NCBI RefSeq assembly: GCF_901000735.1 | Contig: NC_081549.1 | Location: forward strand, 6,749,416 to 6,813,415 | Length of the DNA stretch: 64,000 bases | Reading direction: 5' to 3' | DNA from: Corylus avellana | Taxonomy: Eukaryota; Streptophyta; Magnoliopsida; Fagales; Betulaceae | Shown: piece by piece, positions 47,360 to 59,264 of the stretch | Numbering within the stretch: the first letter of the stretch is position 1 | Layout: each line of letters opens with the position of its first letter | Made by a program: the position numbers and the translations under genes | Notes under the pieces: generated by a model | Seen by the model: only the letters and a program-made list of their open reading frames with translations | Databases searched by the model: none | Told to the model about the DNA's origin: nothing

Positions 47360-47949
47360 GTGATGGGTTTGGCACTCTCAGCCTGATTTCATAACCAAAA
47401 CCCTATCTTAATTGTCAACTTAACAGCCAGATGATAACACACGTATCTAATTTCAAAAAGAATGGCTACAAAAAAATGATAAGGGAAAGAAAGGAGCTTC
47501 TCTTCTCTCATGAGTAAAACATCAGAAGGGGGAATTGATTGAAACTGATCCCTCTAAAGTCTATCTTTTCAAGAAACAGCACTAATAAAGGAGAAGAGAA
47601 TGTATTGACAGTATTTCTACTTCAAACCCAGATCAAAAAGAAAGACAAAATTGTTTTGAAGACAGTTTCCTTTGTACATTATCCATGTGTCTCTGTCTCA
47701 TAAGCAGGCCTCTCCACTGGAGCATGATTTGGGTCCAATGCCCTTCAAATTCCTACTATACTGTTATAAGTACCATAAACGGCGAAAAGCAGCCCACATG
47801 ACAAGATGCAAAAATCCAAGGCTTTTTGCTAGAAATGCAGAGAAGAACCAAATAATATTAGGTGAAATGAGGCTGGCAAAACATATGAGATCAGTGCACA
47901 TACAGTACTTCCCACGAGCGAGGCGAACATACCGAACCCTGGCACGCAC
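47360..47949. repeat. Gene-proximal copy (B) of the 0.59-kb tandem duplication
   Basis: This copy is continuous with the rest of transporter exon 3 at 47950-48149, so it is the original locus. The junction between copies is at 47357-47360, with the dinucleotide AA between them. Confidence 0.95.
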
Positions 47950-50144
47950 GAGGCCAAGACCACCAAGCTGACCACCAAAATTGCACGGCTCATATACATT
48001 GCAAACTTCCCTATTCTTGTTGTTGAATAATCACTTCTGCGGAGGAGCTTCTGAATCCATTTCCCCTTTTCTAAATTTGCTTCCACAATCTCGTTAATTG
48101 GATGTACCATGACTGGGAATGTGAAGATTATTCCCAAGCACAGGCCAATCTGTTGGAAGACATCACAAAATTATTGAAGAATACCATAGATCACCATTTC
48201 ATCATTTCTTTAACTGTCTCATGTTTCCAAACATGGGATTACAGCCATATATATATATATATATTCAAAGACAATAATTGCATACCCAAAATCATGCTAG
48301 GAGATGAAAAGTAATTAGTTTTGATAAAACAAAGTTTGATGAGCACATGCATAGAAATAAACTTGTTTGTGTATAATAACAAGTTTTCTTATCTTGCACA
48401 TGATCGACACATGTATCCAATAAGTTTTATATAATTATAACAACATTATATACTACTGCATATAGCAATGATATGCAAATGCCAAGATTCTCCGTCACAG
48501 CAATCAAATAACAATAATGAGACAATAGCAAAATATACTGCTTGGCATTCAAGAAACCCAGGATACGGAGAAGGACAGAGCACTCTGTACCATGAGCAAG
48601 GGCAAAAGAATGATACATATATAATGTGTCAAGACATATAAAAGCACACAATTGAGTACTTAGAGCATATTTTGGATTGCGTTTGAGAAATACAATTTTT
48701 AAGTGAAAAAACGATTTTTGGCAAAAGCTTCATTTTTAAGCTTTTGCCAAAATTACGTTTTGGTCATTTTTAGGTTTTTTAGACTCTTAAAAAGGCTTTT
48801 AATTTTTTAACCAAACGATTACTTTTTTCCTTGCTATTTTTTAGTGTTAAACGCACTTTTAGACTCTTCAAACGCAATCCCAAACATGCCCTTAATATTT
48901 ACAAAGAACAAGAGAGTGGATCACACATTACCTGAACTGCTATAGTCCACCAATTATGGGGCAGATTAAGAGTGATAATATCTTTAGTCTGTTCGCCGTA
49001 GGCCATGTAACCAAAAAATCCAAACAAAAAATACACAAGGGTTATCCCAGTGAAAGCCTTTGCCAGCAGCTTAGGGAATGTGCATTTGTCCTTCATTGAG
49101 GCTTCCAAGGCCAATGTCATCCCAAACCCCTCAAACCCGAAAACCGCCATCCCTCCTGCGAATGGTAATGCTCCTAAGGATGTGATTGCCGTCCGATCTC
49201 TAAACGAAAATTCACTTCCTACCACTTGCTGTACATCCCCCTTCACCACAATTGCCATTGCTAACACATTACAAATATTGGCAAAGATGCTAAAAGGTGC
49301 TAGAGCTGATAGACTGCCTATCCATGACAAGCCAATTTCAATTGGCACCAATAAAAATATGTAAGACGCCATGGTGAGGCCATGGCCTTTGAATATTGAG
49401 GAAAGGTTTTGTGCAACGAGCACTAGATATGCCACTGAACCTCCACATTGGGAAATCAAAATGAGGAATTCTGATAGATAACCACCTGTTCTTCCCAAGC
49501 ATTTATAACCCAAGTCGGCATAGGTTTTCACTTCCACTGATTCTTCTTCTGATGCCAACTTTTGCCTGCATTGAATCTGTAAACCCAGAAAAGTAAATAT
49601 AACTTTTGGATGAGGAAAAGTTCCCAAAAGTGCAAAAAAGTAATAAAGGGAAAATCAACATATACTGGCAAGCAATTCTATTTTGTTCATGATAAACATG
49701 TTCAATAAACAACCAAAGACTAAATTTCAAAGAAATAATTTTAGAGGGGTGAGAATAAATTCCTTCCCTGAACTCATCAAAGATACAATTCTATATATGG
49801 GTACAAAAGTACTTAGCAAAAAACTATACAAAAAGGGCATAAATCTCAATTCGATCTAGACCAAATCTGCATATGGGAAGTAAGAGAAAAGAAAGAAAGA
49901 AAAAGTTGAAGAAAGAACTGACAAGGAGAAGCATGCAGTAGTAGCTGGAGACAGCAGCAATGAAAACGCCAAGCAACCCGGCAAGCCAACCGGCAACTCT
50001 GAAGGCGAAAGGGAGCCCCAAAACGCCGGTCCCAACAACGGAAACTATAATATTTCCTAGTGTTTGAGCCGAGGAAGCTGTTCCCGTCGAACTAGAAGAT
50101 TCAAGCAAAGGAACCGAAACAGCTTTTCTTTGTTGTTGCTCCAT
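47829..50144 (-). CDS. ANT1: ANT1-type amino-acid transporter (AAAP family), C-terminally truncated by an in-frame TAG
   Basis: Three exons on the minus strand: 50144-49923, 49576-48932, 48149-47829. GT-AG introns in phase 0 give 395 residues. The N-terminus ESSSSTGTASSAQTLGNII and first helix IIVSVVGTGVLGLPFAFR are typical of Arabidopsis ANT1, a transporter of aromatic and neutral amino acids, arginine and auxin (family knowledge). Multiple hydrophobic helices follow, with PFAGGMAVFGFEGFGMTLAL and GYMAYGEQTKDIITLNLP, then VGSTVCALISYVLPASFHL. After FGSSLHF the frame meets TAG (47831-47829). Without that codon it stays open to TGA at 47747-47745, encoding a further 27 residues that match the family's last helix (CGLLFAVYGTYNSIVGI). 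The family usually has a Trp (TGG) at this point. The product therefore lacks its last membrane helix, unless the TAG belongs to an unseen 3' splice site, or it is a sequencing error. Confidence 0.88.
48663..48891. mobile_element. Tourist-like MITE with TTA target duplication in intron 2 of the transporter gene
   Basis: The ends GAGCATATTTTGGATTGCGTTTGA and TCAAACGCAATCCCAAACATGCCC are inverted repeats of about 24 bases. TTA flanks both sides (48660-48662, 48892-48894). It is the best-preserved member of the family seen at 12646, 29755 and 34330, and it carries an inner palindrome (GGCAAAAGCTT/AAGCTTTTGCC). Confidence 0.8.
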
Positions 50145-52172
50145 TGTTCAACCACTAGCCGACGTGACAGATTAGAATCAGACGCCCTTCAAAGGAGGAG
50201 GTGTCATTTAAATGGAATCATCCCACCCATCATAATATATATATTTATATTGATCATTTGATCATAATATAGGATTCAACATGTGTTTTTGTTGGCATTT
50301 GGATCCACCGAGTGGGGGTTGTGTTTAAAATATATGTTCCTGTCAAGCCACGTACTTCGAAGTTGTCATTTTCCATGTTTGACTCTCTATTTAAGGTAGG
50401 TAAAGAGGCTCAAATCTATGTTGTTGACAGCTAATAATTACTGGGGTAAGTGTAATAGGGTTGTTTGGTAAAAAAATTTGTTATGAATTTTTTCTTTTTT
50501 TTGAACAGTAATAAGAAATTATTGGTGTGATATAAAATAAAAATAAATTTTGAATTTTTTGTGAAGAAATAGTAAATAAAGGTTGTTTGGTAATAATTTT
50601 GAATGGAAGTTGATTTTTTTTTTTTTTTTTTCTTTCTTATGCTTTATTGTAATTTGGGCTGTTCTTTTTAAAATAAACGCCCCGAAGTAGGTCTGGGCAA
50701 ATTTACAGATAGCCGACCGACTTTTATCGACACTGCATAACCAATGGGCGGTAGGCGGAATAAATTTTTTTTTTTTCAACAAATTCGGTTTGGTAGGCGA
50801 AATAAATTTTTTTAACCGAACCGACTTTACCAACCAACTTCGTAGAAAATTTTTAATTTTTACACATGCCAACTTTATCGACCGACTTTACCGACCGCCA
50901 TTCGGTGTCGGGAAAAAAATTTGGTAAAATAAGTCGGTGAAATTTCCGACTTTACGGACATTTTAGCGAAACAAAAATTTTCCTACTGACACCCAGGCCT
51001 ACCCCCAAGTAAGGTTATTGCACCAGTATAATATCTAGAGTATTGGAACTTAATCCCTAGTCATAAATGACTTTTTTTTTTAGACTTCACAAATGATATT
51101 TTTCAGCAGAAACTGTTAAAGATATGATAGATGTCTAAGGTAAAACTCACATTTAAAAAATCAGCTTGCAATAAGATGATGGTCATAAATTTTTATATAT
51201 ATAATTGAGTAGTGATAATCATAACATCAATGTCAGTGAACAATCACTTACGCTAGTGTATTATAATATTAAAAAAAATTTGAATATTAATATTAAAAAA
51301 TAATATTATAAAATACACCAGCATGAGTGACTGTGGTATTATGATTATCACTACTCTATATAATTAATATCACACTTACTCTATATGAAATACTTAGAAT
51401 CAGAATAAGATGCATGTTACCAAATTTTTTACAATGACAAAAATTATGTAAGTGTTAAGTAAATTTATAAAAAGAATATTATAAATTTTGTAGTGTCTGA
51501 TAGCAATGCTCGTTCTGATATGGTGATAAGCTGGTACAAAATTTGGATTCTTCTCAAGATTTATTCACATAAAGCTCTTGAATTGGATCTCAAAACACGT
51601 GGCCAAAATTTGCAGATCTCACCATAGGTGGGGGAAGTATCAAGCCACCACAACGAGGAGATTGTCATAGCCTCGTTTTATGGTTCTATGATGATCGAGA
51701 TTGTCTCATCTTGTGTTTTATTAGATGATATCACATGCACATAAAAATCTTTTAGGGACTGATTTCAGGAAGCATTTCCTTGACACGATTGGAAGATGCA
51801 CATGCTTTGAAAAAATAAATTTCTAATTTTTTTTTTTTTAATTAAAATGAAGAAAAATTTATACCAAGTGAAATGTGTTAGCTAAAAGACGACAACAATC
51901 CTCCATTCTGCTCTATCTACAGCTGAACCTTCTCAGTTCATCTTATACAAATTGATTTGAAATTTGTGAAAGTAAAAAATAAAAAATAAAAAAAAGGATA
52001 GAAAAGATGAGAACAAAAGAAACAACCAGCAAACTGTGCTTTCTAATTCTCCCCTAAACTAGTTGTCATAATATATCTAACAGCACTAGGCGGTAGCATT
52101 TGTACAGTGACTTTCTTCCCCCCACCCCCCGTCCCCCAAATTTTCCAAATGCTGCAAAGATCCCAGGAACAT
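50145..52172. other. Intergenic region upstream of the transporter gene
   Basis: This AT-rich region includes a hAT-type MITE (50688-51001), scattered inverted AT-rich words around 51180-51370, and the 3' flank of the SAM-domain gene with a C-rich run at 52118-52137. No gene-like frame is visible. Confidence 0.5.
50688..51001. mobile_element. hAT-type MITE (314 bp)
   Basis: The ends TAGGTCTGGG and CCCAGGCCTA are inverted repeats. The 8-bp flanks CCCCGAAG (50680-50687) and CCCCCAAG (51002-51009) differ at one base. The interior is rich in ACCGACTTT words in both orientations. Confidence 0.72.
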
Positions 52173-52937
52173 TCAGATGGCCTCCAAACCATGGGGCTGG
52201 CAAACACAGTTTATAGCATGTATCAGTTTCCTCCTAGGCCCCACTGCATTTGCACCCATATCCTTGAGCTTCTTCATTGTTAAATTCACCAGCTGAAACT
52301 TATTAACACTCTTCCTTTGAAAAATCCTCACAAACTGACCAAGTCCAAGTGATGCTAACCACCTGCTTAATCCACCAGCTTTTTGAAGCTTCCTCTCAAG
52401 ATTTGATGCCCTGAGCCTTTGATTTAGAAACATTCCCCCGTCGAGGATGATACTGGGGCAGTCTAATAGTCTAGGCCGCTTGATCACATTTGAGGCATCA
52501 GATACCCCAAATCTTTCATAAATCTTTGATGTGCCAACTTGATCCGGCTTTCCTGCTTCTGTTCTTAAATCTATCCTTGGTGGCTTGGCTAATGTTGGCA
52601 TGTCTTGAGCAGGAGCTTTTCCCGCAAATCGAATACCCTGTTTAGGGGCCAATGACATCGAGTTCTCTTGTTCCTCAATTGGAGGCATTCTGGAACATAT
52701 ATCAATTGGGAGTTGTATTTGGTTAGTCGCTGTTTTTTTGGTTGTGGCTTGTGGCTGATCTGGTCCCAGGTTTTGAGTTGTCAACTTTTTGGCAGCAGGT
52801 AGAGGAGGCACCAAAATGGTGATCCTCTGCTTTTTCACGATCACCCAACTATCATCTCCCAGTAGGTCCATGTGGCCACTTGGCGTGATATTCTTGTTTG
52901 TAGGGATTGCCACAAGTCTTTGCTTTGTTTTCACCAT
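52173..52937 (-). CDS. SAM (sterile alpha motif) domain-containing protein
   Basis: A single-exon gene of 254 residues. The N-terminal two thirds are low in predicted structure and rich in Pro, Lys and Gln, with a conserved-looking WVIVKKQRITILVPPLP near residues 31-47. Residues about 186-245 form a SAM domain (LSRWLASLGLGQFVRIFQ, FQLVNLTMKKLKDMG, GPRRKLIHAI). The TMKKLKDMG-A-x-GPRRK segment is characteristic of the end-helix binding face of plant SAM proteins. SAM domains mediate protein or RNA binding; I do not know this protein's partner. Met at 52937 is the first in frame and is followed by a basic stretch (MVKTKQR). No upstream exon is needed. Its 3' UTR would include a C-rich (G-rich in RNA) run at 52118-52137. 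Confidence 0.9.
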   Translation of the reverse strand: MVKTKQRLVAIPTNKNITPSGHMDLLGDDSWVIVKKQRITILVPPLPAAKKLTTQNLGPDQPQATTKKTATNQIQLPIDICSRMPPIEEQENSMSLAPKQGIRFAGKAPAQDMPTLAKPPRIDLRTEAGKPDQVGTSKIYERFGVSDASNVIKRPRLLDCPSIILDGGMFLNQRLRASNLERKLQKAGGLSRWLASLGLGQFVRIFQRKSVNKFQLVNLTMKKLKDMGANAVGPRRKLIHAINCVCQPHGLEAI

Positions 52938-55320
52938 CAGTAGAAAATCTGCTAGTTATATACCCTACGCAATAGACTCAGAATATTCAATATATTTGTT
53001 GGATCAGAAGAATGTGAGTGATAGTTTAAGAAATCACTTGACTTGATTTTTGTGTGTGTGTGTGTTTGGGGGTTTGGGGGGAGGATTGTTAAAACTTTTC
53101 AATTTGGTGAAAGTAAAGAATAGGGTTACAACACATATATACTGACACTAGTTAAAACCCTAGCTTGGTACACTGAAAATCCCCAATTTACTGCCTTTTT
53201 ACAAGCTAAAATGTTCGCCATTCTTTTAAATTTCATTTCCTTGTTTCCTGCCTGCTTTGCTTTTATAGATGTATCTTTTACTGTTATCACAATACCTTTT
53301 TTTCAATTTGTGACAAAAAGGGGAGAGTACTTGTTATTTATTTTAATTTATTCTGTATACATTCACAGGTTGCTTTCAGTGTTGTGGTAGACAAGTACAA
53401 TGAGACAAAAAGCTTTCAAAATAAATAGTATAGGTTGTGCCATTTTTATTTATTTACAGTGAGTGCTATGTATTGAGCTAGAGTCATTTTCTATTATGGC
53501 TTCTATGTCTTTAGTTCGATCTATGTCTATAGTAAGTGGTTAATAGTGTTTTATCATAAATTGCTACAGAAAGAGATTATTAAATCCATATTGTGTTAGC
53601 ATATTCCGTAAAACCAAAAAATAGGTCTAAGTTTGTATGAAGAGTCGTGCCGTTTTTGAAAGAAGAGTCATAACACATTCTCTGAAAACACTGTTACATG
53701 CTAATGTCACATTAACTTAAAGTGTTCTAAGATGAAAGAGATTTTTAGAAACTTAGGGTGTTGACCTAAGGTGGTTAGATTGGGCCTCACATAACCTAAT
53801 GTTAGTCAAAGTCATAATAATACATGAATAATTAATCTTTAAACTTGAAAAATATTGGTTTTCATTAAACTATTCATGGGCGTTCAGGCACTATATTTTG
53901 TTTCAATAATAAACTCGAGGTGTTGCATAGATTATTTCGTTCAGAGCACGTTTGAAACTTTGCTCAACACAAATTTAACATAATGCTTTTTTTTATTTTT
54001 TTATTTTTATTTTTTTGTGATCAACAAATTAACACATTGATACCAATAACAAGGACACTACCTAAAAGTAGAATACATACAACTCCGATATAGCAACAAA
54101 TGGACCAAACAAGAATTACTTTGAGCAAAACAAAACAATTAGCACGTGTGCAAAATAGTGTGGAGCATGAAGGAAACAAAATCTTTTCCAAGACCACTTG
54201 CAGAACAGATTGAGCGGTCCACTCCATCTGCTTGCTTAATCATAAGGCAGATAAGGTGAAGTTTAACTCTGAGAAGAGTCAAATACATGTGAGTACCTAC
54301 GAATGACAGAATTGGTATGAAGTTTTTATAAGCTAGGTTTTGCACTAAGAACAGCTACAAAGGCTCCACTAAAGATCAATAATTTTCAAACACTTACATG
54401 TCTCCTCATGTATCTTCCTATTTACAAGTGTATGCCTTTTTCCTTCGGAGGTTCACGAAGATTAAAACCGTATGAGCAAGCTCATTTCTCAGTATACAAG
54501 GCCATCTATGCATGACTCTTCAGGATTAATTTGAATTAAATCTTATCGCATATATATGCTGCATGGTTGATACAACAATGGAGGCCACAATAGTTTGTGT
54601 CTAACTGTCAATATTGCCTATCCAACTTGTTCATCAAAGACTGCGCCTCCAAAAATAATTAAGATCACAAACCATAACGCGCCATTATACATCTTGACAT
54701 TCCTCTATCTCGCTCTGAGATATTTAACCTGTAAAACCCTTTTATTCAATAAATCAATTGCCATTTCTGAGTCCAACAATAGGTTTTATGTTGCCAATTT
54801 TCAAGGGTTCTAAAATTTGAAGAAGTACAGATATATGCAATCGTTGCCATTTCAACCTAACCAACCCCTCAACTAACCACTAACTCTACAATCATATAGA
54901 CACATTCTCTAAATTGCATCAAATTAGTTGAGTAGCCTAATTCTAAAAAGCTGAACTAACTACATGGGAGAAAATTAAACCTTGTCACATTCTTTTCCAG
55001 ATCTTTTTCTTTAAAAATCTGGGTCTGTTTGTATGTGCCTAAACTTCACTATTTGATTAACATTTGGACACAACAATACACAAGAGAATGGCTGGTTGGG
55101 ATCAAAAGATTCATTCACTGATAGGATGCTCAAATAATCCCCATATTTCTTTCCTAATTTATCTTTATTTTGCTTGACAGCTAACTATGCTTGCTTATTT
55201 CGTTTCTTTGGATTTTGTTCCCACGTTAGGCTTGTTTTGCATCCATCAAAGAGAATAATTTCAAACAATTGCTATAAGCAATTTAAGTAGACCTGACCCC
55301 TGCTAAGTGGTCATTGAAGG
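52938..55320. other. Intergenic DNA without recognisable genes
   Basis: This region holds the promoter side of the SAM-domain gene, with a TG/GT run at about 53050-53064, and then AT-rich sequence. I see no conserved ORF, RNA gene or well-bounded repeat. Short open frames at 54021-54345 (-) do not resemble any family I know. Confidence 0.4.
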
Positions 55321-55915
55321 TTTGATCCGCTCGAAGCGGTTTCTGTATTTGATGATTTTTAATCGATAGAAACCCTTGGGTTCCAATCATCTGCTATCAG
55401 AGCAGTTATTTTCTGAGGTGTTTTTCTACGGTGCAGTAAGCCATCGTTCGAGAGTGGTTTACCTGTGCAGAAGTCTTGTAAAGGCTGGGTTGATTTCCGC
55501 TGTGCGTGGGTGTTTGAGATTGCTGTCACGGTGGGTAACACTCTGCGCGGGGCTGCAACGTCGGAGCAGCGTCGCTGGGCTGAGTGCGGGAACGGCAGTC
55601 GATGACTGACGGCGTTCTCTCCGGCAGCGGCGAAAGCTGGAAGTGGCGGTGTACAGCCGTGGGAAGCAGCCGTTGGCGCTAAGTCTGTCACTGTTTTGTG
55701 ATAGTCGTGCGTTGGGTTATTTGATGGAAGAAGAGTGCTGTTTGGTTGCTCATCTTGGTGGGTATTGCTATTCCAGTTGGCGGATACATTATTTCCGTAC
55801 AGCTATTCTCGTATTTCATTTTTGGTATAGGAATTGTGGTTGTTTTGGCGGCAGGAATCGAATAGCCCGTATTTCAGTTTTTTGTATTCTTAGCATATCT
55901 TATCCCGCGTAAGGG
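55320..55915 (+). mobile_element. Possible LTR-retroelement leader remnant
   Basis: TGCTATCAGAGC at 55392-55403 differs by one base from the tRNA-Met primer-binding motif TGGTATCAGAGC. It follows a stretch with the look of an LTR end. The next 500 bases are clearly richer in G and C than the surroundings and have no frame that I recognise. This suggests the untranslated leader of a decayed LTR element. Confidence 0.35.
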
Positions 55916-56257
55916 CCAAAAAAAGAAAGTTTTAAGGAACAAATTAATTCATGAGGCTACCCAAACATAGTGATACTTCTTCTTGCTTTTTGGAACAACA
56001 AACATAGTGATACTTCTGTTTGTTGCAGGGGCATTTTTGAAACAACAAAATCAGGCTGCAAATTGGCGCATTATTTGAAGCAAGTCTCATGTTCACTGTC
56101 TTAATTCTAGTAGCTTTTGGCAGATAATTTCAAAGTAACTGAACAGTACACAACCAACATCGTTGCCCCAAAACCGGTTGTCAAACACAGCCTCAATAGC
56201 TGCATTCTACTCTGGGCTTCCATCTCTCGCCCGGGCATAATGCCTCTCTCCCCTCTT

Positions 56258-56535
56258 TATGGCTTTCCCCTCGTGCGGGCAGCATCAAGGGAAATTTTGA
56301 TGTTGCCATAAAAAGTAACTTTGCAGTCACAATAGCAGTGCCTAGTGACTCTGGGGATATTTTTGCTGCAGCCACCTTGAAGCTTCATTCATCTTATGTC
56401 TTTTTGGGAGAAGCCACAGCTACTCTTCTTGCAATCTTGCAATTCGATTGCCTTGATCTACTGGCATGGATGTTTTCTTCCTTGAAGGGGATGCGCTTAT
56501 GGTGATTTTTGTAGTGAATCAGCTTTTTTTTTTTT
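56258..56535 (+). pseudogene. RNase H-like (RVT_3) domain fragment of a LINE, frameshifted
   Basis: In one frame the sequence reads GSIKGNFDVAIKSNFAV then AVPSDSGDIFAAATLKL and FLGEATATLLAI. After a shift near 56440 it continues FFLEGDALMVIFVVNQ in another frame. This order (NFD, the GEA-AAL segment, LEGD) is that of the RNase H fold attached to plant non-LTR retrotransposons. The fragment is a degraded piece without reverse transcriptase. Confidence 0.65.
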
Positions 56536-56587
56536 TTCTTTTTTTTTTTGTTTCTTCGAATTTTGCTTATGTAATTTCTAACATTAA

Positions 56588-56982
56588 TGTTGATTTTTCT
56601 TCCTTTCGAAGCTAGAATGCTTCGAAAGTGTTTAAATGCGCCAATTTTTGTGCATATTGATGGTATAAAGGATGATCACACTATTATTAGTGTGGTCATC
56701 ACCACATCAGATCATGTAGATTTTACAGGAAAGTAAAATTACTTCTTGTGGAGGTAGCAGGTCAAGAGTGGTAACTCTTGACCAAGAGTTGTATTGGAAC
56801 TCTATAAATAGAGTCCCATGAGAATGCAGATTTATTATTCTATTTTTCACGTGAAATCTTTGTTTAGTTTTCTTCTGGTTTTTCTACATTCTAAACACTC
56901 TTATTCTCCACCAGATTTCCACCCTAACGGGAGAAATCTTTTCTGAAGAATTTACAAAGATCCTATATTTAAGAATCCTACA
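56588..56982 (+). mobile_element. Probable 5' LTR of a copia-type retrotransposon
   Basis: The right end (…CCTACA, 56982) is fixed by the primer-binding site that follows. The left end TGTTG at 56588 is a guess by TG…CA logic. It contains a TATA box (TATAAATAG, 56803-56811) and three short palindromes upstream of it (56603-56628, 56671-56700, 56761-56782), consistent with a U3 region. No second LTR is in the window. Confidence 0.55.
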
Positions 56983-56983
56983 G

Positions 56984-56995
56984 TGGTATCAGAGC
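56984..56995 (+). promoter_or_regulatory. Retrotransposon primer-binding site (tRNA-iMet type)
   Basis: TGGTATCAGAGC is complementary to the 3' end of plant initiator tRNA-Met and is the standard minus-strand primer site of copia and many gypsy elements. One base separates it from the LTR end. Confidence 0.85.
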
Positions 56996-58823
56996 ACAGT
57001 AATATGGAAGAACAAGAGAAGATTGAAGAACCAGAAGAAACAATTGAAGATCCTCAACAACTTTTGTCTGACATTTATCAAACAATTCACAGACAAGTCA
57101 TCGGTTTAGCCTCTTCTGTGGCTTTCTACAATTTGCATCAATCATTGCAAAAGCCAGAGGACAAACCCCTTATAATCACAGTCGGTGGATTACATTATAC
57201 AGGTAATATTTGTGCTTTAAGGATAACGTATTTTTTAGAACAAAAATATTGGAAAAAATTTCTCAGTCTTCCTTTACATGATTCTGAGAAAATTTTTCCT
57301 CAAAAAATTACTCCTGAAGTTTCTGATAATGCATCTCCATTTGCGAATTTTGCTTCGGGAAACGGTGAGAAAAAAGAAGAAAACTCATGTGTGTCTTCAT
57401 CTGACGATTTCTTCATATATCCTGCTTCGTGGGAAGAAGAAGAAACAGAAGAAGAAGATCTAGAAGAAGACCTAGAAGAAAATCCAAAAGCCAAAAACTC
57501 AAATCACCAAGCAGAGGAAGAAAATTCGAAAAAAGGAGGATATCTGGAGGAAGAAGACGACGGGTTGAGGAAAATTGTAAATTCCCCAACCTCAGACGAC
57601 GCCATTTTACAAACTGAGGAAGCCCCTGCATCAAACAACGTCGTCCAGCACCCTTAGGTAACCCCTTTTAGTTTCTTTTCAAACGACGCCGTTCTGGATG
57701 ACCAGAACGACACCGTTTCGCGTCTCCTCAAACAGGCGCCTTTCAGCGCATGTTATCAAGACGACCCCGTTCCAGAAAATAGGAACGTCGCCGTTTCAAA
57801 ACCGGATCTAGTCGACCGACCCGCTCCACGTCTTCTGGAGCACGCCCGAAAGATTGCACTCGACCCGCTTCGCCAACCGTTTCGCTCCGGCCCAAAGTGG
57901 AAATACACGGCCCGAAAGTCCATGTTGCAAGCCCAAGCCCAGATCAAGAAAAACGAGAAACCCGTGAACACTGATGCCCGACCCGCTGAATCTCGACCTG
58001 TTGCATCACAATCCGACCCACTGAAGCCCAACCCGCCTGTCCGCCCATATCCAAAATCCGACCCGGGATTTAACCCACGTTTCAACCCATGGTTCAGGCA
58101 ATCCAGTTTCAGCAGACCTGGTTCAAGCAACCGGGTTTCAGCAGACCCGCACGGTTCATGGGAATTTCGGCAATTTCGATCATTCTGGCTCGTTTCGGCC
58201 CCAATTTCGTCCATTCAAAAACCATTGGAAAGCTGATTCGAAGGGCTATAATTCTACAGGTTCTATTTACAGTAATTTTAATAATTTTCAGCATAATAAT
58301 TCTATAAATAATTGGGAAAAAGGTGAGACTTCTAATCAAAGCCATCGAAGTTTGCATCGAAGGTTTATCCGACCTTGCTGGTTGGCTCCAAGTCAACACA
58401 AGGAGGTTGCATTCACTGTTCCAGATTTAGCTACAGAGGAGATCTCATCTGATAGGCGCCTAAGGGGTCCACATCCTTTACGGATTGTTAGGACCATTGA
58501 GCAGAACCCAAGGTGTAATACCCCGAAATTTATACCCTAGAATAATGGTGATATTAACATCAAAGATAAGGAGGATTTGCAATCTTATTAAGATTTATAT
58601 GGAGTTAGGTAAATAGACTTAATGTAAAAGATGATGAAAAAATTGCTAGTTAGAATTTTAGTGGGTTATTGAAAGAAAAGTCACATTGTTTTGGACGCAA
58701 AAAATTCTATGAGTGACCTTAAATAAAACTGTTTTAATTCCTTATAGAATGATGAGAAATGAAGATTTTAAAAGTGGTTTCATGATTTTTGGACACTTGT
58801 AGAAGGAGTTATGATTTTTAGAA

Positions 58824-59264
58824 GGAAAAATTACAGTTTACCCCCCAAAAGTTGACAGCGTTTTTCAATTCGAACACCAAAGTTTCAATTTTTGCAATCC
58901 ACCCCCCCCCCCCCAAAGTTTCAAATTTTTTCAATTTGACCAATTATATCCAAAACTTATCATATTGCCCATAATTTTTATTTTTTTATTTTTTATAAAA
59001 AAATTTAAAAAAAAAAATTCGGGGTGGCTTGGCTATGGCCAAAACTTCCCATCTGGCCATTTTTGCACCCCCCCAAATTATTTTTTTTTTTCATAAAAAA
59101 TTTAAAAAATTAAAAAAAATCAGGGGCAATATGGGAATTTTGGGATAATATTGGTCGAATTGAAAAAAATTGAAACTTTGTGGGGGTGAATTGCAAAAAT
59201 TGAAACTTTGATGTTCGAATTGAAAAACGCTGTCAACTTTTGGGGGGTAAACTGTAATTTTCCC
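58824..59264. mobile_element. Mutator-like foldback MITE (441 bp) inside the nested LTR
   Basis: Terminal inverted repeats are about 118 bases long (left GGAAAAATTACAGTTTACC…, right GGTAAACTGTAATTTTCCC). The same 9-mer TTTTTAGAA flanks it at 58815-58823 and 59265-59273. Long TIRs plus a 9-bp duplication identify a Mutator-superfamily MITE. The left arm has a run of about 12 C near 58905. Confidence 0.85.

Noticed and set aside
47080..47394. Pair of nearly identical plus-strand ORFs at 47080 and 47672
   Set aside because: They are antisense to the transporter's last exon and 3' UTR and are identical only because that segment is duplicated.
54021..54345. Minus-strand ORFs in the spacer after the SAM-domain gene
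   Set aside because: They are short, overlap in two frames, and have no domain or splice-supported extension.
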